Below, one piece after another: positions 52,166 through 61,089 of a stretch of 64,000 nt of DNA; positions within the stretch are counted from its first letter, which is position 1; each line of letters begins with the position of its first letter. A program made the position numbers and the translations under genes. The stretch covers positions 1,736,001-1,800,000 of the forward strand of contig NZ_JASKUT010000001.1 of NCBI RefSeq assembly GCF_030167925.1, written 5' to 3'. Below the pieces are notes generated by a model. The model did no database searches. It was not told where the DNA came from and was given only the letters and a program-made list of their open reading frames with translations. Source of the DNA: Paenibacillus silviterrae (GTDB taxonomy: Bacteria > Bacillota > Bacilli > Paenibacillales > NBRC-103111).

Positions 52166-54136
52166 CTAATCGGCCCCGGTTCCTCCGCCGTCCCCTGAGC
52201 CGCTATCACTCGAGCCCCCGCTGGAGCCGGAGTCGCCGGATCCGCTTCCCCCCGTGGAGCTGCCTGCAGCCTTGGCCGGAGCAAGCTCTGCCATCGTGCT
52301 CTGCAAATATACCACTCCCTGCATTACGCCCGGCTGCAGCCATATGGAATTCGTGCTTACTCCCGCTTCCTTCATTCGCTGCAGCACCTTCCGCACATAG
52401 GGCATTCCTGCCTCCAGTAGCACTGCGTAATGCGCAAGCCTTTCCCAGCGATCAACGTCGACATCTGCGTAGGGAGCCCCCTTCTTCAGCTGCATTCGCC
52501 AAGCAAGAATCGAGCTCCGGTACGCCGCAGCTTCGCGCGACATGGCAGTTCGGGGAAGGATAGGTATGAGAATGATCGATAAGATGGCGATCATCAAATA
52601 TCCAGCGGTATATGTATCCTCAGCGAGCTGAGCCGCAATGAAGAAGCCGAAGACATAATACCCAATGAAATATCGCTTCTTCTCCGCCTTCCAAACGGCG
52701 ATCAGCAGTCCGAGGCACAGCAAACCGAAGGCGATCCACCAATCGGACCAAGGCGCTGCATCCATTATGTACAGGGTGAGGATTAACATCACATGGAAAA
52801 TCATCGTTCCGATAAGAAACGGTTTACGCAGCCGGTTCTCTTGAAAGAAAGCGTCCAATCCTTGCTGCTCCTTCTCCTTCTCCGCCCATTCCTCGAACCT
52901 CCTGCGAAATCCGCTCATGCGATTGCGGTAATGATGAACCCGCTTCTGCTTGCTCCGTTCCGTCTTCGTAGGTCCCGCCGCGGAATCCATCGAGAAGCTG
53001 CGTCCTTCCTCACTTTTGGCCCGAAACAACCATCGAAGCAGCAGCCTGTCGGATTCCTTGCCCTGCAAGGACGCAGCATTCCCCGGATAAAGAAATCGCA
53101 GCACCCGATGAGGAGCCCCGGTTTCCGCACGAAGCCGATTTTCCGCCTCGGTCTCCGATACGTGTAGCATGCCCCTTTGTATCATGGAAAATAATCCCGC
53201 CACATAATCTCCCGGCTTAAGCCGCCCCTTGCGATACAGGTATACAACCCAGAAGGGCTCCGCTTCTTCAAGCTCCTCGAATGATTTCTTATGCTGGCTC
53301 CAACGTGCAGTCCATTGCGGCAGACGAAAACCGTACCACAGGATTAGCAGGGCTGCGATGAGCAGTACAATAATCAACAGTCTCTTCCCTGCGGGCAGCA
53401 GCTGGTCCCGATTCGCGACCCGTTCCGCCTGATTTTTCTCTGATTCCAGAATCCGCTCAACATCCATAGCTTTGCTTTTCGTCGGCGACTCCGCCAGCGC
53501 ATCCGCCGGAAACAGGATACGCAGCTCGGCATCCCCGAATTCGGATAACCTTTCATTCTCGTACCGGACGGCGCCGTTCTTCCATTGAACCGTCCCACCT
53601 GTCCTGTCGTGCAAAAACGCATGCACATTTCCGTCTCCTGCCGGCTTAGGCAGCGTCAGCTCCATTCGGACCTTGTGCAAATCCGTTTCATTGTTATTGA
53701 AAAATTTCCAGAGCAGCTCGCCCGTCTTCACATATTTGGAAGCGGCCTGATCCACCCGGTATCGGTAGTATACCTGTTTCGTTTCATCCTTGGAGGGAAA
53801 ATCCACGTAAAACGTATCGTTGCCCGAATCGAAACGAGTCTGCAGCTGCTTTAACCCCTCGTGAGAGAACGTTCCCAGCTTCCCCCCTAACGGAGGTACA
53901 TACGCCTCGAAAAATTCCACTCCATTATGCTCACCCAGCTCCACGGCGCGCTTCGTATGCTCATATGTGCCGGAGAAGGAGTAGGTAAACAGCTCCTCTA
54001 CATAGAGATCCCCGTCGGGCAGCACCGCAGCCTTCACGCTTACTTCATCAATCGAATAGTCCCGCTCACCTTCTTCACAGCCTGCCACAATCCAAAGTAC
54101 GAATAACAGAAAAAGGGCAGCCCCTTTTTTCATCAT
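52166..54136 (-). CDS. DUF2207 membrane lipoprotein-like protein
   Basis: 656 residues. The signal peptide ends in a lipobox-like VAGC (Cys20). An extracellular DUF2207 domain follows (YSIDEVSVKAAVLPDGDLYVEELFTYSF..., to ~240), then a membrane helix near 250-268 (LLIIVLLIAALLILWYGF), a cytosolic or membrane-proximal module, and further helix pairs around 450-535. The C-terminus is a Gly/Ser/Asp run like many DUF2207 proteins. Function is unknown. Two adjacent ATGs open the gene after AGGTGAATC. The next gene downstream is the small hypothetical one. Confidence 0.85.
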   Translation of the reverse strand: MMKKGAALFLLFVLWIVAGCEEGERDYSIDEVSVKAAVLPDGDLYVEELFTYSFSGTYEHTKRAVELGEHNGVEFFEAYVPPLGGKLGTFSHEGLKQLQTRFDSGNDTFYVDFPSKDETKQVYYRYRVDQAASKYVKTGELLWKFFNNNETDLHKVRMELTLPKPAGDGNVHAFLHDRTGGTVQWKNGAVRYENERLSEFGDAELRILFPADALAESPTKSKAMDVERILESEKNQAERVANRDQLLPAGKRLLIIVLLIAALLILWYGFRLPQWTARWSQHKKSFEELEEAEPFWVVYLYRKGRLKPGDYVAGLFSMIQRGMLHVSETEAENRLRAETGAPHRVLRFLYPGNAASLQGKESDRLLLRWLFRAKSEEGRSFSMDSAAGPTKTERSKQKRVHHYRNRMSGFRRRFEEWAEKEKEQQGLDAFFQENRLRKPFLIGTMIFHVMLILTLYIMDAAPWSDWWIAFGLLCLGLLIAVWKAEKKRYFIGYYVFGFFIAAQLAEDTYTAGYLMIAILSIILIPILPRTAMSREAAAYRSSILAWRMQLKKGAPYADVDVDRWERLAHYAVLLEAGMPYVRKVLQRMKEAGVSTNSIWLQPGVMQGVVYLQSTMAELAPAKAAGSSTGGSGSGDSGSSGGSSDSGSGDGGGTGAD

Positions 54137-54202
54137 GATTCACCTGCCTTCCGATAATGATCCCAATCCTTTTATTAACCCATGGAAAAAGTGATGAAAC
54201 AT

Positions 54203-54254
54203 AAAAAACACCCTATCCCCTTCCATCAAACGATGGACACTCCAGGGACGGGTG
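54203..54254 (-). terminator. Terminator of the ABC transporter operon
   Basis: Minus-strand nested stems CACCC/GGGTG, CCCT/AGGG and TCCATC/GATGGA around a GTTT loop, followed by TTTTTT, 13 bases after the permease stop. Confidence 0.8.
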
Positions 54255-54266
54255 AAGGCTATCCGG

Positions 54267-55130
54267 CTAATTGTTACTTACCAGCTTGCTCTCAAGGTAA
54301 GCCACCGCTTGGTACATCAAGGCTGCGGCAATGGCGATAATGAACAAGCTGCCGATGACCAGCGTAAAGTTAAACACCTGGAAACCGTAGATGATCAGGT
54401 AGCCGAGTCCTTGCTTCGATACAAGAAATTCCCCCACGATCACGCCTACCCAAGAAAGTCCGACATTTACCTTTAAGGTGGAAACGATGGTCGGATAGGA
54501 GGCCGGCAGCACCGCTTTGCGGAAAACGGTGGAGCGGTCCCCGCCGAATATGCGAATGACCTTGATATAGTTCGGATCGACCTCACGGAAGCTGTTGTAC
54601 ACGACCAGGATCGTGATGATCACCGTAAGGGATAACGTGGTGGCGATGATAGATAACACGCCGGGTCCCAATGCCACGATAAAGAGTGGTCCGAGCGCCA
54701 CCTTCGGGAGGCTGTTCAGCACGACGATATAAGGATCGAGCACGCGGGAGAGAAACGGGGAAAACCAGATCAGCGCCGCTACGGCCGTTCCCAGCAGTGT
54801 CCCTAGCAGGAAGCCGACAACGGTTTCCCACAGCGTAACCTGAACGTGAATCAGCAGCGTATTATCGTTCAGCTTCGTCCACAGCAGCCCGAGCACCCGC
54901 GTCGGCGAGCTGAAAAGCAGTCCGTCGATCCATTTCAACCGGGCCGCCACTTCCCATAGGGAGAAGAACGCAATGAGAACGAAGAGCTGGGTTGTGCGAA
55001 CATAAAGCGTTTGGATGCGCTCCCTGCTCCGATACTTGCGCAGCACCTCGTTTGTCAGCTGCTCCGACGACCCGCCGCCGGCGGCCACGCTTCCTTCTAA
55101 TTCCAGCACCTTCGTTCGAGGCTTCATCAT
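54267..55130 (-). CDS. ABC transporter permease (SsuC/ThiX-type)
   Basis: 287 residues, six membrane helices after an N-terminal cytosolic stretch of ~45. The BPD_transp_1 loop EAA-like motif is seen in DPNYIKVIRIFGGDRSTVFRKAVLPASYPTI, followed by LKVNVGLSWVGVIVGEFLVSKQGLGYLI. It forms the channel for a substrate delivered by the NMT1-type binding protein encoded upstream: nitrate, sulfonate, taurine or a pyrimidine precursor. Its start overlaps the ATPase stop in ATGA (4 bases), so translation is coupled. Confidence 0.92.
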   Translation of the reverse strand: MMKPRTKVLELEGSVAAGGGSSEQLTNEVLRKYRSRERIQTLYVRTTQLFVLIAFFSLWEVAARLKWIDGLLFSSPTRVLGLLWTKLNDNTLLIHVQVTLWETVVGFLLGTLLGTAVAALIWFSPFLSRVLDPYIVVLNSLPKVALGPLFIVALGPGVLSIIATTLSLTVIITILVVYNSFREVDPNYIKVIRIFGGDRSTVFRKAVLPASYPTIVSTLKVNVGLSWVGVIVGEFLVSKQGLGYLIIYGFQVFNFTLVIGSLFIIAIAAALMYQAVAYLESKLVSNN

Positions 55131-55915
55131 ATCTCGGCTCCTCCCTTCGCATCCATCTGTTCAAACTGCCCCCACAGCTGCCGGAACAGCTGATGAAAGC
55201 CCTCCGCCTCCCTTGCAGCGAGCGGAGGCGTCTCCCGGATCGCCTCCGGAACGTCTACTACGGTCCGAATTCGTCCCGGCCGCGGCTCCAGCACCACCAC
55301 CCGATCGCTCATCGCCAGCGCCTCCGAAATATCGTGCGTCACCAGAATCGCCGTTTTGCCTCGGGAGCGCAATGTCTCCGCAACCAGCTCCTCCAGCTGA
55401 AGCTTCGTCTGGTAATCGAGAGCGGAGAACGGCTCATCCAGCAGCAGAAGCTCCGGCTCCGTAGCCAGTGTCCGCACCAGGGCTACCCGCTGCCGCATCC
55501 CGCCGGAGAGCTGCTGCGGATACTTGCCCGCAACATCCGCAAGCCCCATCTCCGCCAGAAGCTCCATGGCGTACGCTTTGGTCTGCGCGTTCAGCTTGCC
55601 CATCAGCTCCAACCCGATCAGCGCGTTCTCACCGATCGTTCGCCACGGGAACAAATAGTCCTGCTGCAGCATATAGCCTACCTTTGCCGAGGGCTTTTGA
55701 ATCACCTCGCCCGCCACCTTAATCGTACCGGCTGACGGAAGCAGCAGCCCGCTGATGAGCGACAGCAGGGTCGTTTTTCCGCAGCCGCTCGGGCCGATCA
55801 GGCTGACAAATTCGCCATGCCTCACCTGGAGCTGGATTTGCTCCAAGGCGAGTGTCGCTCCCCTTTTCCCAACATACACGTGAGAAACGTGATCCAGCTC
55901 AACCGCATGCACCAT
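55127..55915 (-). CDS. ABC transporter ATP-binding protein (SsuB/ThiZ-type)
   Basis: 262 residues. Walker A GPSGCGKTT (about 42-50), Q-loop MLQQDYLFPW, signature LSGGMRQRVALVRTLA, Walker B LLLLDEPFSALD and switch His in VTHDISEALAMSDR are complete. Closest in design to nitrate/sulfonate/bicarbonate importers. AGGAGT precedes the ATG by 9 bases. Middle gene of the binding protein-ATPase-permease operon. Confidence 0.94.
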   Translation of the reverse strand: MVHAVELDHVSHVYVGKRGATLALEQIQLQVRHGEFVSLIGPSGCGKTTLLSLISGLLLPSAGTIKVAGEVIQKPSAKVGYMLQQDYLFPWRTIGENALIGLELMGKLNAQTKAYAMELLAEMGLADVAGKYPQQLSGGMRQRVALVRTLATEPELLLLDEPFSALDYQTKLQLEELVAETLRSRGKTAILVTHDISEALAMSDRVVVLEPRPGRIRTVVDVPEAIRETPPLAAREAEGFHQLFRQLWGQFEQMDAKGGAEI

Positions 55916-55963
55916 ATCGCTCTCACTCCTTTATCTTGAATTTCCGAAGGCCTTGACGCGAAT

Positions 55964-55992
55964 GGGGCGCCCCGCTCTCACGACAGCACCCC
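55964..55992 (-). other. Intercistronic hairpin after the binding-protein gene
   Basis: Minus-strand GGGGTGC and GCGCCCC can pair (one G-U) without a T run. Hairpins here are common in importer operons, where they hold back exonucleases and raise the level of the binding-protein message. Confidence 0.35.
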
Positions 55993-56011
55993 ACAACGCA
56001 TCCCATGCGGT

Positions 56012-57040
56012 TTATTTCACCGTTTGCTTTGCCTTCTCGGCAAACTGGTTGTTTACCAGTGTCTTATGGTCCACCTTGGACTTCAGCTCGCCTGCAGCCT
56101 CCATGACATTTTGCAGGTTGTTCCACTCCTGCTCATCGACAATACCGTCCGTAGCGAAGGAGCCTTGATCCTTGTAGCGTTTCACCACGCCCTTGATGAT
56201 CTCCTTATCGGTGTCGGTAAAATAGGAGGCTATCGCTTCGGTAATCTCATCGACACTCGCGCTCTGCACCCAGTTTTGAGCCTTCTGCACCGCGTTCGTG
56301 AACTTTTGCACCGTTGCCGCATTTTTGTCCATGTAGCTTTTCTTCGCCATGAATACGGTATAAGGCAGCTTGCCGCTCTCAACCCCGAAGGAAGCAATCA
56401 CGTAGCCCTTGCCCTGCTTCTCAAACATCGTCGCCTGCGGCTCGAACAGCTGCACGTACTCCCCTGTGCCCGAAGCGAAAGCCGTTGGAATATTGGCGAA
56501 ATCGACGTTCTGAATCAAATTCAAATCCTTCTGCGGATTGATGCCGTATTTTTTCAGCGTGAATTCGCCGGCCATTTGCGGCATACCGCCTTTACGCTGA
56601 CCAAGGAAGGTACTGCCCTTCAGCTGGTTCCAGTCGAACTTCCCCTGGATCGGCTTACGCGCTACGAGGAACGTACCGTCCGTCTGTGTCAGCTGCGCAA
56701 AGTTGATGACGGGATCGTCACTTCCCTGCTGATGTACATAGATGGACGTCTCCGAGCCGACCAGCGCGACATCAATGCCGCCCGATAGCAGGGTCGTCAT
56801 CGTTTTGTCCCCGCCGAAGGTAGTGGTCAGCTCGACGTCGAGCCCTTCTTCCTTGAAAAATCCTTTGCTGATGGCCACATACTGAGGTGTATAGAAAATG
56901 GAGCGTGTCACCTCGCCGATTCGTACTTTGGTCGATTCTTGTCCTGAATTGCCTGTTCCGCAGCCGGTCAACACTACAGCAGCCGTTACAATGGCCGCTA
57001 CCGCCCCGGTGAACCACCGTCCAGCCCTTTTGTTGTTCAT
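56012..57040 (-). CDS. ABC transporter substrate-binding lipoprotein (NMT1/SsuA-like)
   Basis: 342 residues. The signal peptide ends in the lipobox VVLTGC (Cys near 27). The mature part opens KVRIGEVTRSIFYTPQYVAISKGFFKEEGLDVEL, the standard NMT1/ThiY/SsuA start, with TTLLSGGIDVALVGSE next. Ligand class is not certain: sulfonates, nitrate-like anions or thiamin pyrimidine precursors are all handled by this group, and no riboswitch was seen upstream to settle it. The ATG follows GGAGG by 7-8 bases; the open frame 29 codons upstream is an extension. First gene of the operon, divergent from the serpin gene. Confidence 0.9.
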   Translation of the reverse strand: MNNKRAGRWFTGAVAAIVTAAVVLTGCGTGNSGQESTKVRIGEVTRSIFYTPQYVAISKGFFKEEGLDVELTTTFGGDKTMTTLLSGGIDVALVGSETSIYVHQQGSDDPVINFAQLTQTDGTFLVARKPIQGKFDWNQLKGSTFLGQRKGGMPQMAGEFTLKKYGINPQKDLNLIQNVDFANIPTAFASGTGEYVQLFEPQATMFEKQGKGYVIASFGVESGKLPYTVFMAKKSYMDKNAATVQKFTNAVQKAQNWVQSASVDEITEAIASYFTDTDKEIIKGVVKRYKDQGSFATDGIVDEQEWNNLQNVMEAAGELKSKVDHKTLVNNQFAEKAKQTVK

Positions 57041-57179
57041 GGCAAGCCCTCCATGCGTTTGTAAGATTGTGGGATATCTTATGCACGCGCCCAGAAAAAG
57101 GTGCAAGGTGCGGCGAATCGGCAACATAAGAGACTAAGGTTTCGTTAGGAAGGTAAATAAAGTTCGAGGGGGAATCTTC

Positions 57180-58421
57180 ATGCGGATAAGAAATACAGGC
57201 GCCGTCCTCGCCTTCGTGCTGCTGGCCGCTTGCACCAGCCCGTTCTCCAAACCGGCCGTATCCTATAAGGAAAGGCAGCTGCTCGCTTCCGCGCTCGAGC
57301 CGCCTATTGTGCAAGCTTCCAACAGCTTCGGGCTGCGCCTTCATAAGCAGCTGTCCGAATCGAAGCCGGAGACCAATGTGATCCTCTCCCCCGTCAGTCT
57401 TTCTACAGCGATGGCGATGACTTATAACGGCAGCGAGGGCGAGACTAAGGCTGCGATGGCCACCTTCCTCGGCTGGCAGGATCTTCCGCTGGAACAGTTG
57501 AACGGAGGATACAAGAAGCTGGAGGCGCTTCTCCGGGAGCCCGGCTCAAGGGTGAAGCTGAACACGGCGAACTCGCTGTGGCTGAACAATAAGTGGAAGT
57601 TTCACGACAGCTTTCTCGACACGGTTCGAAGCAGCTACGAGGCGGAAGTGCGGAGCCTTGATTTACAGGGGAAGAACGCTGTCGGAACGATCAATGGCTG
57701 GGTGAACAAGAAAACCAACCATCGCATCCCTTCTCTTCTGACGAATCCGCTTCCGCCGGAAGCGGTTATGGTGCTGGTGAATGCGATCTCCTTCCAGGGA
57801 GGCTGGAAGCATGAATTCGATCCTTCGCTGACGAGAGAAGGTGTGTTCAAGCTGGCGGGGGGAGGCGAGAAGAAGGTACCCCTGATGTCGCTCGGACAGC
57901 AGCTGGAATACTTGGAAACCGATGAAGCGGAGGCGGTACGCCTGCCTTATGGGGACGGTCAAATGGCGATGCTGCTCATCGTTCCTAAAGAGGGGGTAAG
58001 ATTAGACGCGGTTCAAGCGAAGCTGCGGCAGGACCCGACGCCATGGCAGCAGCGTTATCCCGCGATTCCCGGAGATTTGCGTCTGCCGAAGTTTAAGGCG
58101 GAGTACGGGGCCGAGCTTCGAGAGGAGCTGGAAGCCATGGGCATGAAGCTGCCTTTTGACCGGACAAAGGCCGATTTCTCCGCCATGGCTCCATCGCCTC
58201 CGAATTTGTTCATCGGACAGATTGTGCATAAGACCTTCCTGGAGGTAAACGAGAAAGGAACCGAGGCCGCCGCGGCAACCGCCGTGCTCATGGAGGCGGG
58301 AAGCGCCCCTCCGAAGCAGCGGTTCTCGCTGACTGTCGACCGCCCGTTCTTCTTCGCGATCGAGGATCGGCAGACCGGAGCCTGGCTGTTCATGGGCTCG
58401 ATCTACGAGCCGATGCCATGA
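57180..58421 (+). CDS. Serpin-family protease inhibitor, predicted lipoprotein
   Basis: 413 residues. A short signal ends LLAAC (Cys18), so the serpin is probably lipid-anchored outside the cell. Serpin hallmarks: NVILSPVSLSTAMAMTYNGSEGET, LNTANSLWL, NAISFQGGWKHEFD, VHKTFLEVNEKGTEAAAATA (hinge) and DRPFFFAIEDRQTGAWLFMGSI. Aligned on alpha1-antitrypsin (GTEAA hinge to the S-x-P-P downstream), the scissile bond falls at Gly-Ser (EAG|SAPP). The small-residue hinge indicates an inhibitory, loop-inserting serpin. AGGGGG lies 7 bases before the ATG. Bacterial serpins block host, grazer or self proteases; the target here is unknown. Confidence 0.93.
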   Translation: MRIRNTGAVLAFVLLAACTSPFSKPAVSYKERQLLASALEPPIVQASNSFGLRLHKQLSESKPETNVILSPVSLSTAMAMTYNGSEGETKAAMATFLGWQDLPLEQLNGGYKKLEALLREPGSRVKLNTANSLWLNNKWKFHDSFLDTVRSSYEAEVRSLDLQGKNAVGTINGWVNKKTNHRIPSLLTNPLPPEAVMVLVNAISFQGGWKHEFDPSLTREGVFKLAGGGEKKVPLMSLGQQLEYLETDEAEAVRLPYGDGQMAMLLIVPKEGVRLDAVQAKLRQDPTPWQQRYPAIPGDLRLPKFKAEYGAELREELEAMGMKLPFDRTKADFSAMAPSPPNLFIGQIVHKTFLEVNEKGTEAAAATAVLMEAGSAPPKQRFSLTVDRPFFFAIEDRQTGAWLFMGSIYEPMP

Positions 58422-58428
58422 TCCAAAA

Positions 58429-58482
58429 GCCCCTTCCAGCCGGAGGGAAAACCCTCGGGCCGGAAGGGGCGATTTCTTTTTT
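58429..58482. terminator. Terminator between the serpin and M32 genes
   Basis: GCCCCTTCC (58429-58437) and GGAAGGGGC (58462-58470) with an inner GAGGG/CCCTC stem, then a TTTCTTTTTT tract on the plus strand and TTTTGG on the minus strand, so it can stop both converging genes. Confidence 0.88.
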
Positions 58483-59998
58483 ATAGCTTATAAATGTCCG
58501 CATATTTCTTCTTCAGATACTCTACCAGGTAATCCGGGTTCAGCTCTTCTCCCGTCACCCGTTTCACGATCTCGTTCGGCGTCTGCGCCTTACCGTATCG
58601 ATAAATTTGCTCGGTCAGCCACTCCTTGATCGGAATGAGATTGCCCTCTTCGACCAAAGCGTCGATATTCAGTGACTTCTCCATGGTCCGCGTGAATTGC
58701 GCCGCATACATATTGCCTAGCGCATACGATGGGAAATACCCGAACGCACCGCCGGACCAATGCACATCCTGCAATACGCCTTCGCCGTTATTCGACGGCA
58801 CGACGCCCAAGTATTCCTGGTACTTGGCATTCCATACCTCCGGCAGATCGGCCACCTTCACCTCGCCGCTGAACAGCGCCTTCTCGATCTCATAACGAAC
58901 CATGATGTGCAGGTTATAGGTAAGCTCGTCAGCCTCAATCCGAATTAAGGACGGCTTCACCTCGTTCGTCGCCCGGTAGAAATCCTCCACGGCCACCTGA
59001 TCGAATTGGCCCGGGTAGTTCTTCTGAAGATCGCCGTAATAACGTCTCCAGAATGGACGGCTGCGGCCGATCACATTTTCCCAGAAGCGGGATTGGGACT
59101 CGTGGATTCCCATAGAGGTGCCTGTGCAGAGCGGTGTTCCAAGCAGCTCCTTGGAGATATTCTGTTCATACAGCGCATGGCCGCCTTCATGGATCGTACC
59201 GAACAACGCACTGTTCACATCATCCGTCAGATAGCGGGTTGTGATGCGAACATCTCCCGGGTTCAGGCCGGTCGCGAACGGATGCACCGTCTCGTCCAAC
59301 CGTCCCGCTTCGAAATCATAGCCCATTTGCTCCAATATGTATAAGCTGAATTTCTTTTGCTTTTCCTTCTCGAATGTTTGTCTCAGGAAGTCCGTTTTCG
59401 GAGCATGAGGCGATGCCTGAATGGCCGCAAGCAGCGGAACCACCTGTTCTCTCAGTGCGCCGAATACTTGATCCAGCTTTTGCACGGTCATCCCCGGCTC
59501 ATACATATCGAGAAGCGTATTGTATTTATGCCCTTCATAGCCCCACAGCTCAATGAATTCCAGATTGGTCTGTACGATCCGCTCCAGATAAGGCTGAAAC
59601 ATCGCATAATCCGCTGCATGCTTCGCCTCTTCCCACACGGATTCCGCCTGGGAGGTCAAAACGACATACTCCTGATATTTGGCCGGAGGAATTTTTTTGC
59701 TGCGATCGTAATCCTTCTTGCACTCGCGAACGATGCGGCGATCCAGATCGCTTAAACGCTCATTGGCTTCAGGTGTGATAAAATAATCCAGATACGCTCC
59801 CATTTCATCGGATACCGACATCCGGAACAGCTCGCCGGAGAGGACGCCCACGGTTTCCGAGCGGGATTCCAGGCCTTTCTTCGGGGCGCCCGTCCGCATA
59901 TCCCAATAAATGAGTCCGACGGCTTCCTCGTAGCTTTTCATTTTCTTCAAATAGTCCCGAAATGCAGCGAGCTTGGTTTCATGGGTTTCAGTGGTCAA
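58481..59998 (-). CDS. Metallo-carboxypeptidase, family M32
   Basis: Removes C-terminal residues from peptides in the cytosol. 505 residues, all-helical gluzincin-like fold. The zinc site is HEGGH (His270-Glu271 and His274), with the downstream family motifs GIHESQSRFWEN (third ligand Glu region), LIRIEADELTYNLHIM and VHWSGGAFGYFPSYALGNMYAAQ. Matches Thermus carboxypeptidase Taq and B. subtilis YpwA (501). The start is TTG (AAGGGG ~10 bases upstream); the nearby ATG is out of frame. Confidence 0.94.
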   Translation of the reverse strand: MTTETHETKLAAFRDYLKKMKSYEEAVGLIYWDMRTGAPKKGLESRSETVGVLSGELFRMSVSDEMGAYLDYFITPEANERLSDLDRRIVRECKKDYDRSKKIPPAKYQEYVVLTSQAESVWEEAKHAADYAMFQPYLERIVQTNLEFIELWGYEGHKYNTLLDMYEPGMTVQKLDQVFGALREQVVPLLAAIQASPHAPKTDFLRQTFEKEKQKKFSLYILEQMGYDFEAGRLDETVHPFATGLNPGDVRITTRYLTDDVNSALFGTIHEGGHALYEQNISKELLGTPLCTGTSMGIHESQSRFWENVIGRSRPFWRRYYGDLQKNYPGQFDQVAVEDFYRATNEVKPSLIRIEADELTYNLHIMVRYEIEKALFSGEVKVADLPEVWNAKYQEYLGVVPSNNGEGVLQDVHWSGGAFGYFPSYALGNMYAAQFTRTMEKSLNIDALVEEGNLIPIKEWLTEQIYRYGKAQTPNEIVKRVTGEELNPDYLVEYLKKKYADIYKL

Positions 59999-60102
59999 CG
60001 GTCATTCCCCTTTCCTCAATTTCCTTACCTCTTGATCATACTTTCTCTTGAAATGAGAAGCAAATCCGGCTACAGTAATAATAGACAAAGGAGTGGTTGA
60101 AG

Positions 60103-60444
60103 ATGAGAATCAATTTCACAGAGCAAGCGGCTGCACGAATCAGCGGCTTCCTGAGTCTTACCGAGAGCGGCGTGCTGAAGCTCGCTTACGATTCGGAGGG
60201 CTGCGGCTGCGCGGTCAGCGGCGTACCTACCTTATGGCTGGTCGACGAGCCCGGACCGAATGATTTTCGCTTGGAGAATGAGGAATTCGAGCTTTGGATG
60301 GATCGCAAGCATGAGGTGTTCTTCGAGGAGCTCATGACGGTGGACCTGCAGCCGAACGGCATTGCCTTCGTGCTGAAGAGCACCGGCCAAATCTATACGG
60401 CCAGCATGAGGCTGATTGACAAGCGCAGCCATGTAACGGCATAG
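60103..60444 (+). CDS. HesB-like iron-sulfur family protein (YqkB-like)
   Basis: 113 residues of the HesB/IscA-like (PF01521) fold. The core LKLAYDSEGCGCAVSGVPTLWLVD keeps two cysteines (CGC, about residues 31-33) but lacks the full three-Cys set of true A-type Fe-S carriers, as in Bacillus YqkB. Function is therefore uncertain. The ATG at 60103 follows GGAG by 9 bases; a TTG two codons earlier also opens the frame. Monocistronic, ahead of the carbonic anhydrase gene. Confidence 0.85.
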   Translation: MRINFTEQAAARISGFLSLTESGVLKLAYDSEGCGCAVSGVPTLWLVDEPGPNDFRLENEEFELWMDRKHEVFFEELMTVDLQPNGIAFVLKSTGQIYTASMRLIDKRSHVTA

Positions 60445-60513
60445 CTTGATCATATAAGAAATAAAAGAGAAATCAAGGATCAGGAATATTCACTAGGAGA
60501 GGGCGTGCTAGTT

Positions 60514-61077
60514 ATGTCTTTATTAAATGAAATTATCCAGCACAACGAGCAATTTGTGGAGACGAAGCAATACGAGGAGTTTATTACAACGAAATTTCCT
60601 GACAAACGAATGGTTATCGTCACTTGTATGGATACCCGTCTCACAGAGCTGCTGCCGCGGGCAATGAACCTGCGCAACGGCGACGCGAAGATCATCAAGA
60701 ACGCCGGAGCGCTCGTCACTCACCCTTTCGGCTCTATCATGCGGAGCATCATTGTCGCTGTGTACGAGCTGGGGGCGCAAGAGGTTTTCGTCGTAGGGCA
60801 CTATGAATGCGGTATGACGGGAATGGAGCCTAAGCAGGTGCTTGAAAAAGCGCAAAGCCGCGGCGTATCCCCCGAAATGATCGATACGCTGAAGAGCGCC
60901 GGGGTCGATCTGAATAAGTTTCTCACCGGCTTCGATTACGTCCATGACGGCGTCGTAAGCAGTGTGCAGATGATTCGTAAGCACCCTCTGCTGCCTAAGA
61001 ATCTCCCGGTCCACGGCATGATTATCCATCCGGAAACAGGCCGCTTGGACTTAATTGATAATGGGTATGAAGTGTAA
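60514..61077 (+). CDS. Beta-class carbonic anhydrase
   Basis: Interconverts CO2 and bicarbonate. 187 residues. The zinc site is complete: Cys38 with the Asp40-Arg42 dyad in CMDTRL, then His96-x2-Cys99 in VGHYECGM. Short and of the YtiB/YvdA type found in Bacilli. The ATG used begins the conserved SLLNEI segment, 10 bases after GAGGG; a GTG three codons upstream, 5 bases after GGAG, is an alternative. The IS relic begins 12 bases after the stop. Confidence 0.92.
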   Translation: MSLLNEIIQHNEQFVETKQYEEFITTKFPDKRMVIVTCMDTRLTELLPRAMNLRNGDAKIIKNAGALVTHPFGSIMRSIIVAVYELGAQEVFVVGHYECGMTGMEPKQVLEKAQSRGVSPEMIDTLKSAGVDLNKFLTGFDYVHDGVVSSVQMIRKHPLLPKNLPVHGMIIHPETGRLDLIDNGYEV

Positions 61078-61089
61078 TCCTTGAAGTAA

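Noticed and set aside
54214-54228. Fifth copy of the TATCCCCTTT motif
   Set aside because: TATCCCCTTCCATCA matches in part, but the bases are fully explained as an arm of the ABC operon terminator.
57041-57179. Thiamin or SAM riboswitch between the ABC binding-protein and serpin genes
   Set aside because: No TPP-box or S-box core sequence was recognised in the 139 bases, so the ABC substrate cannot be inferred this way.
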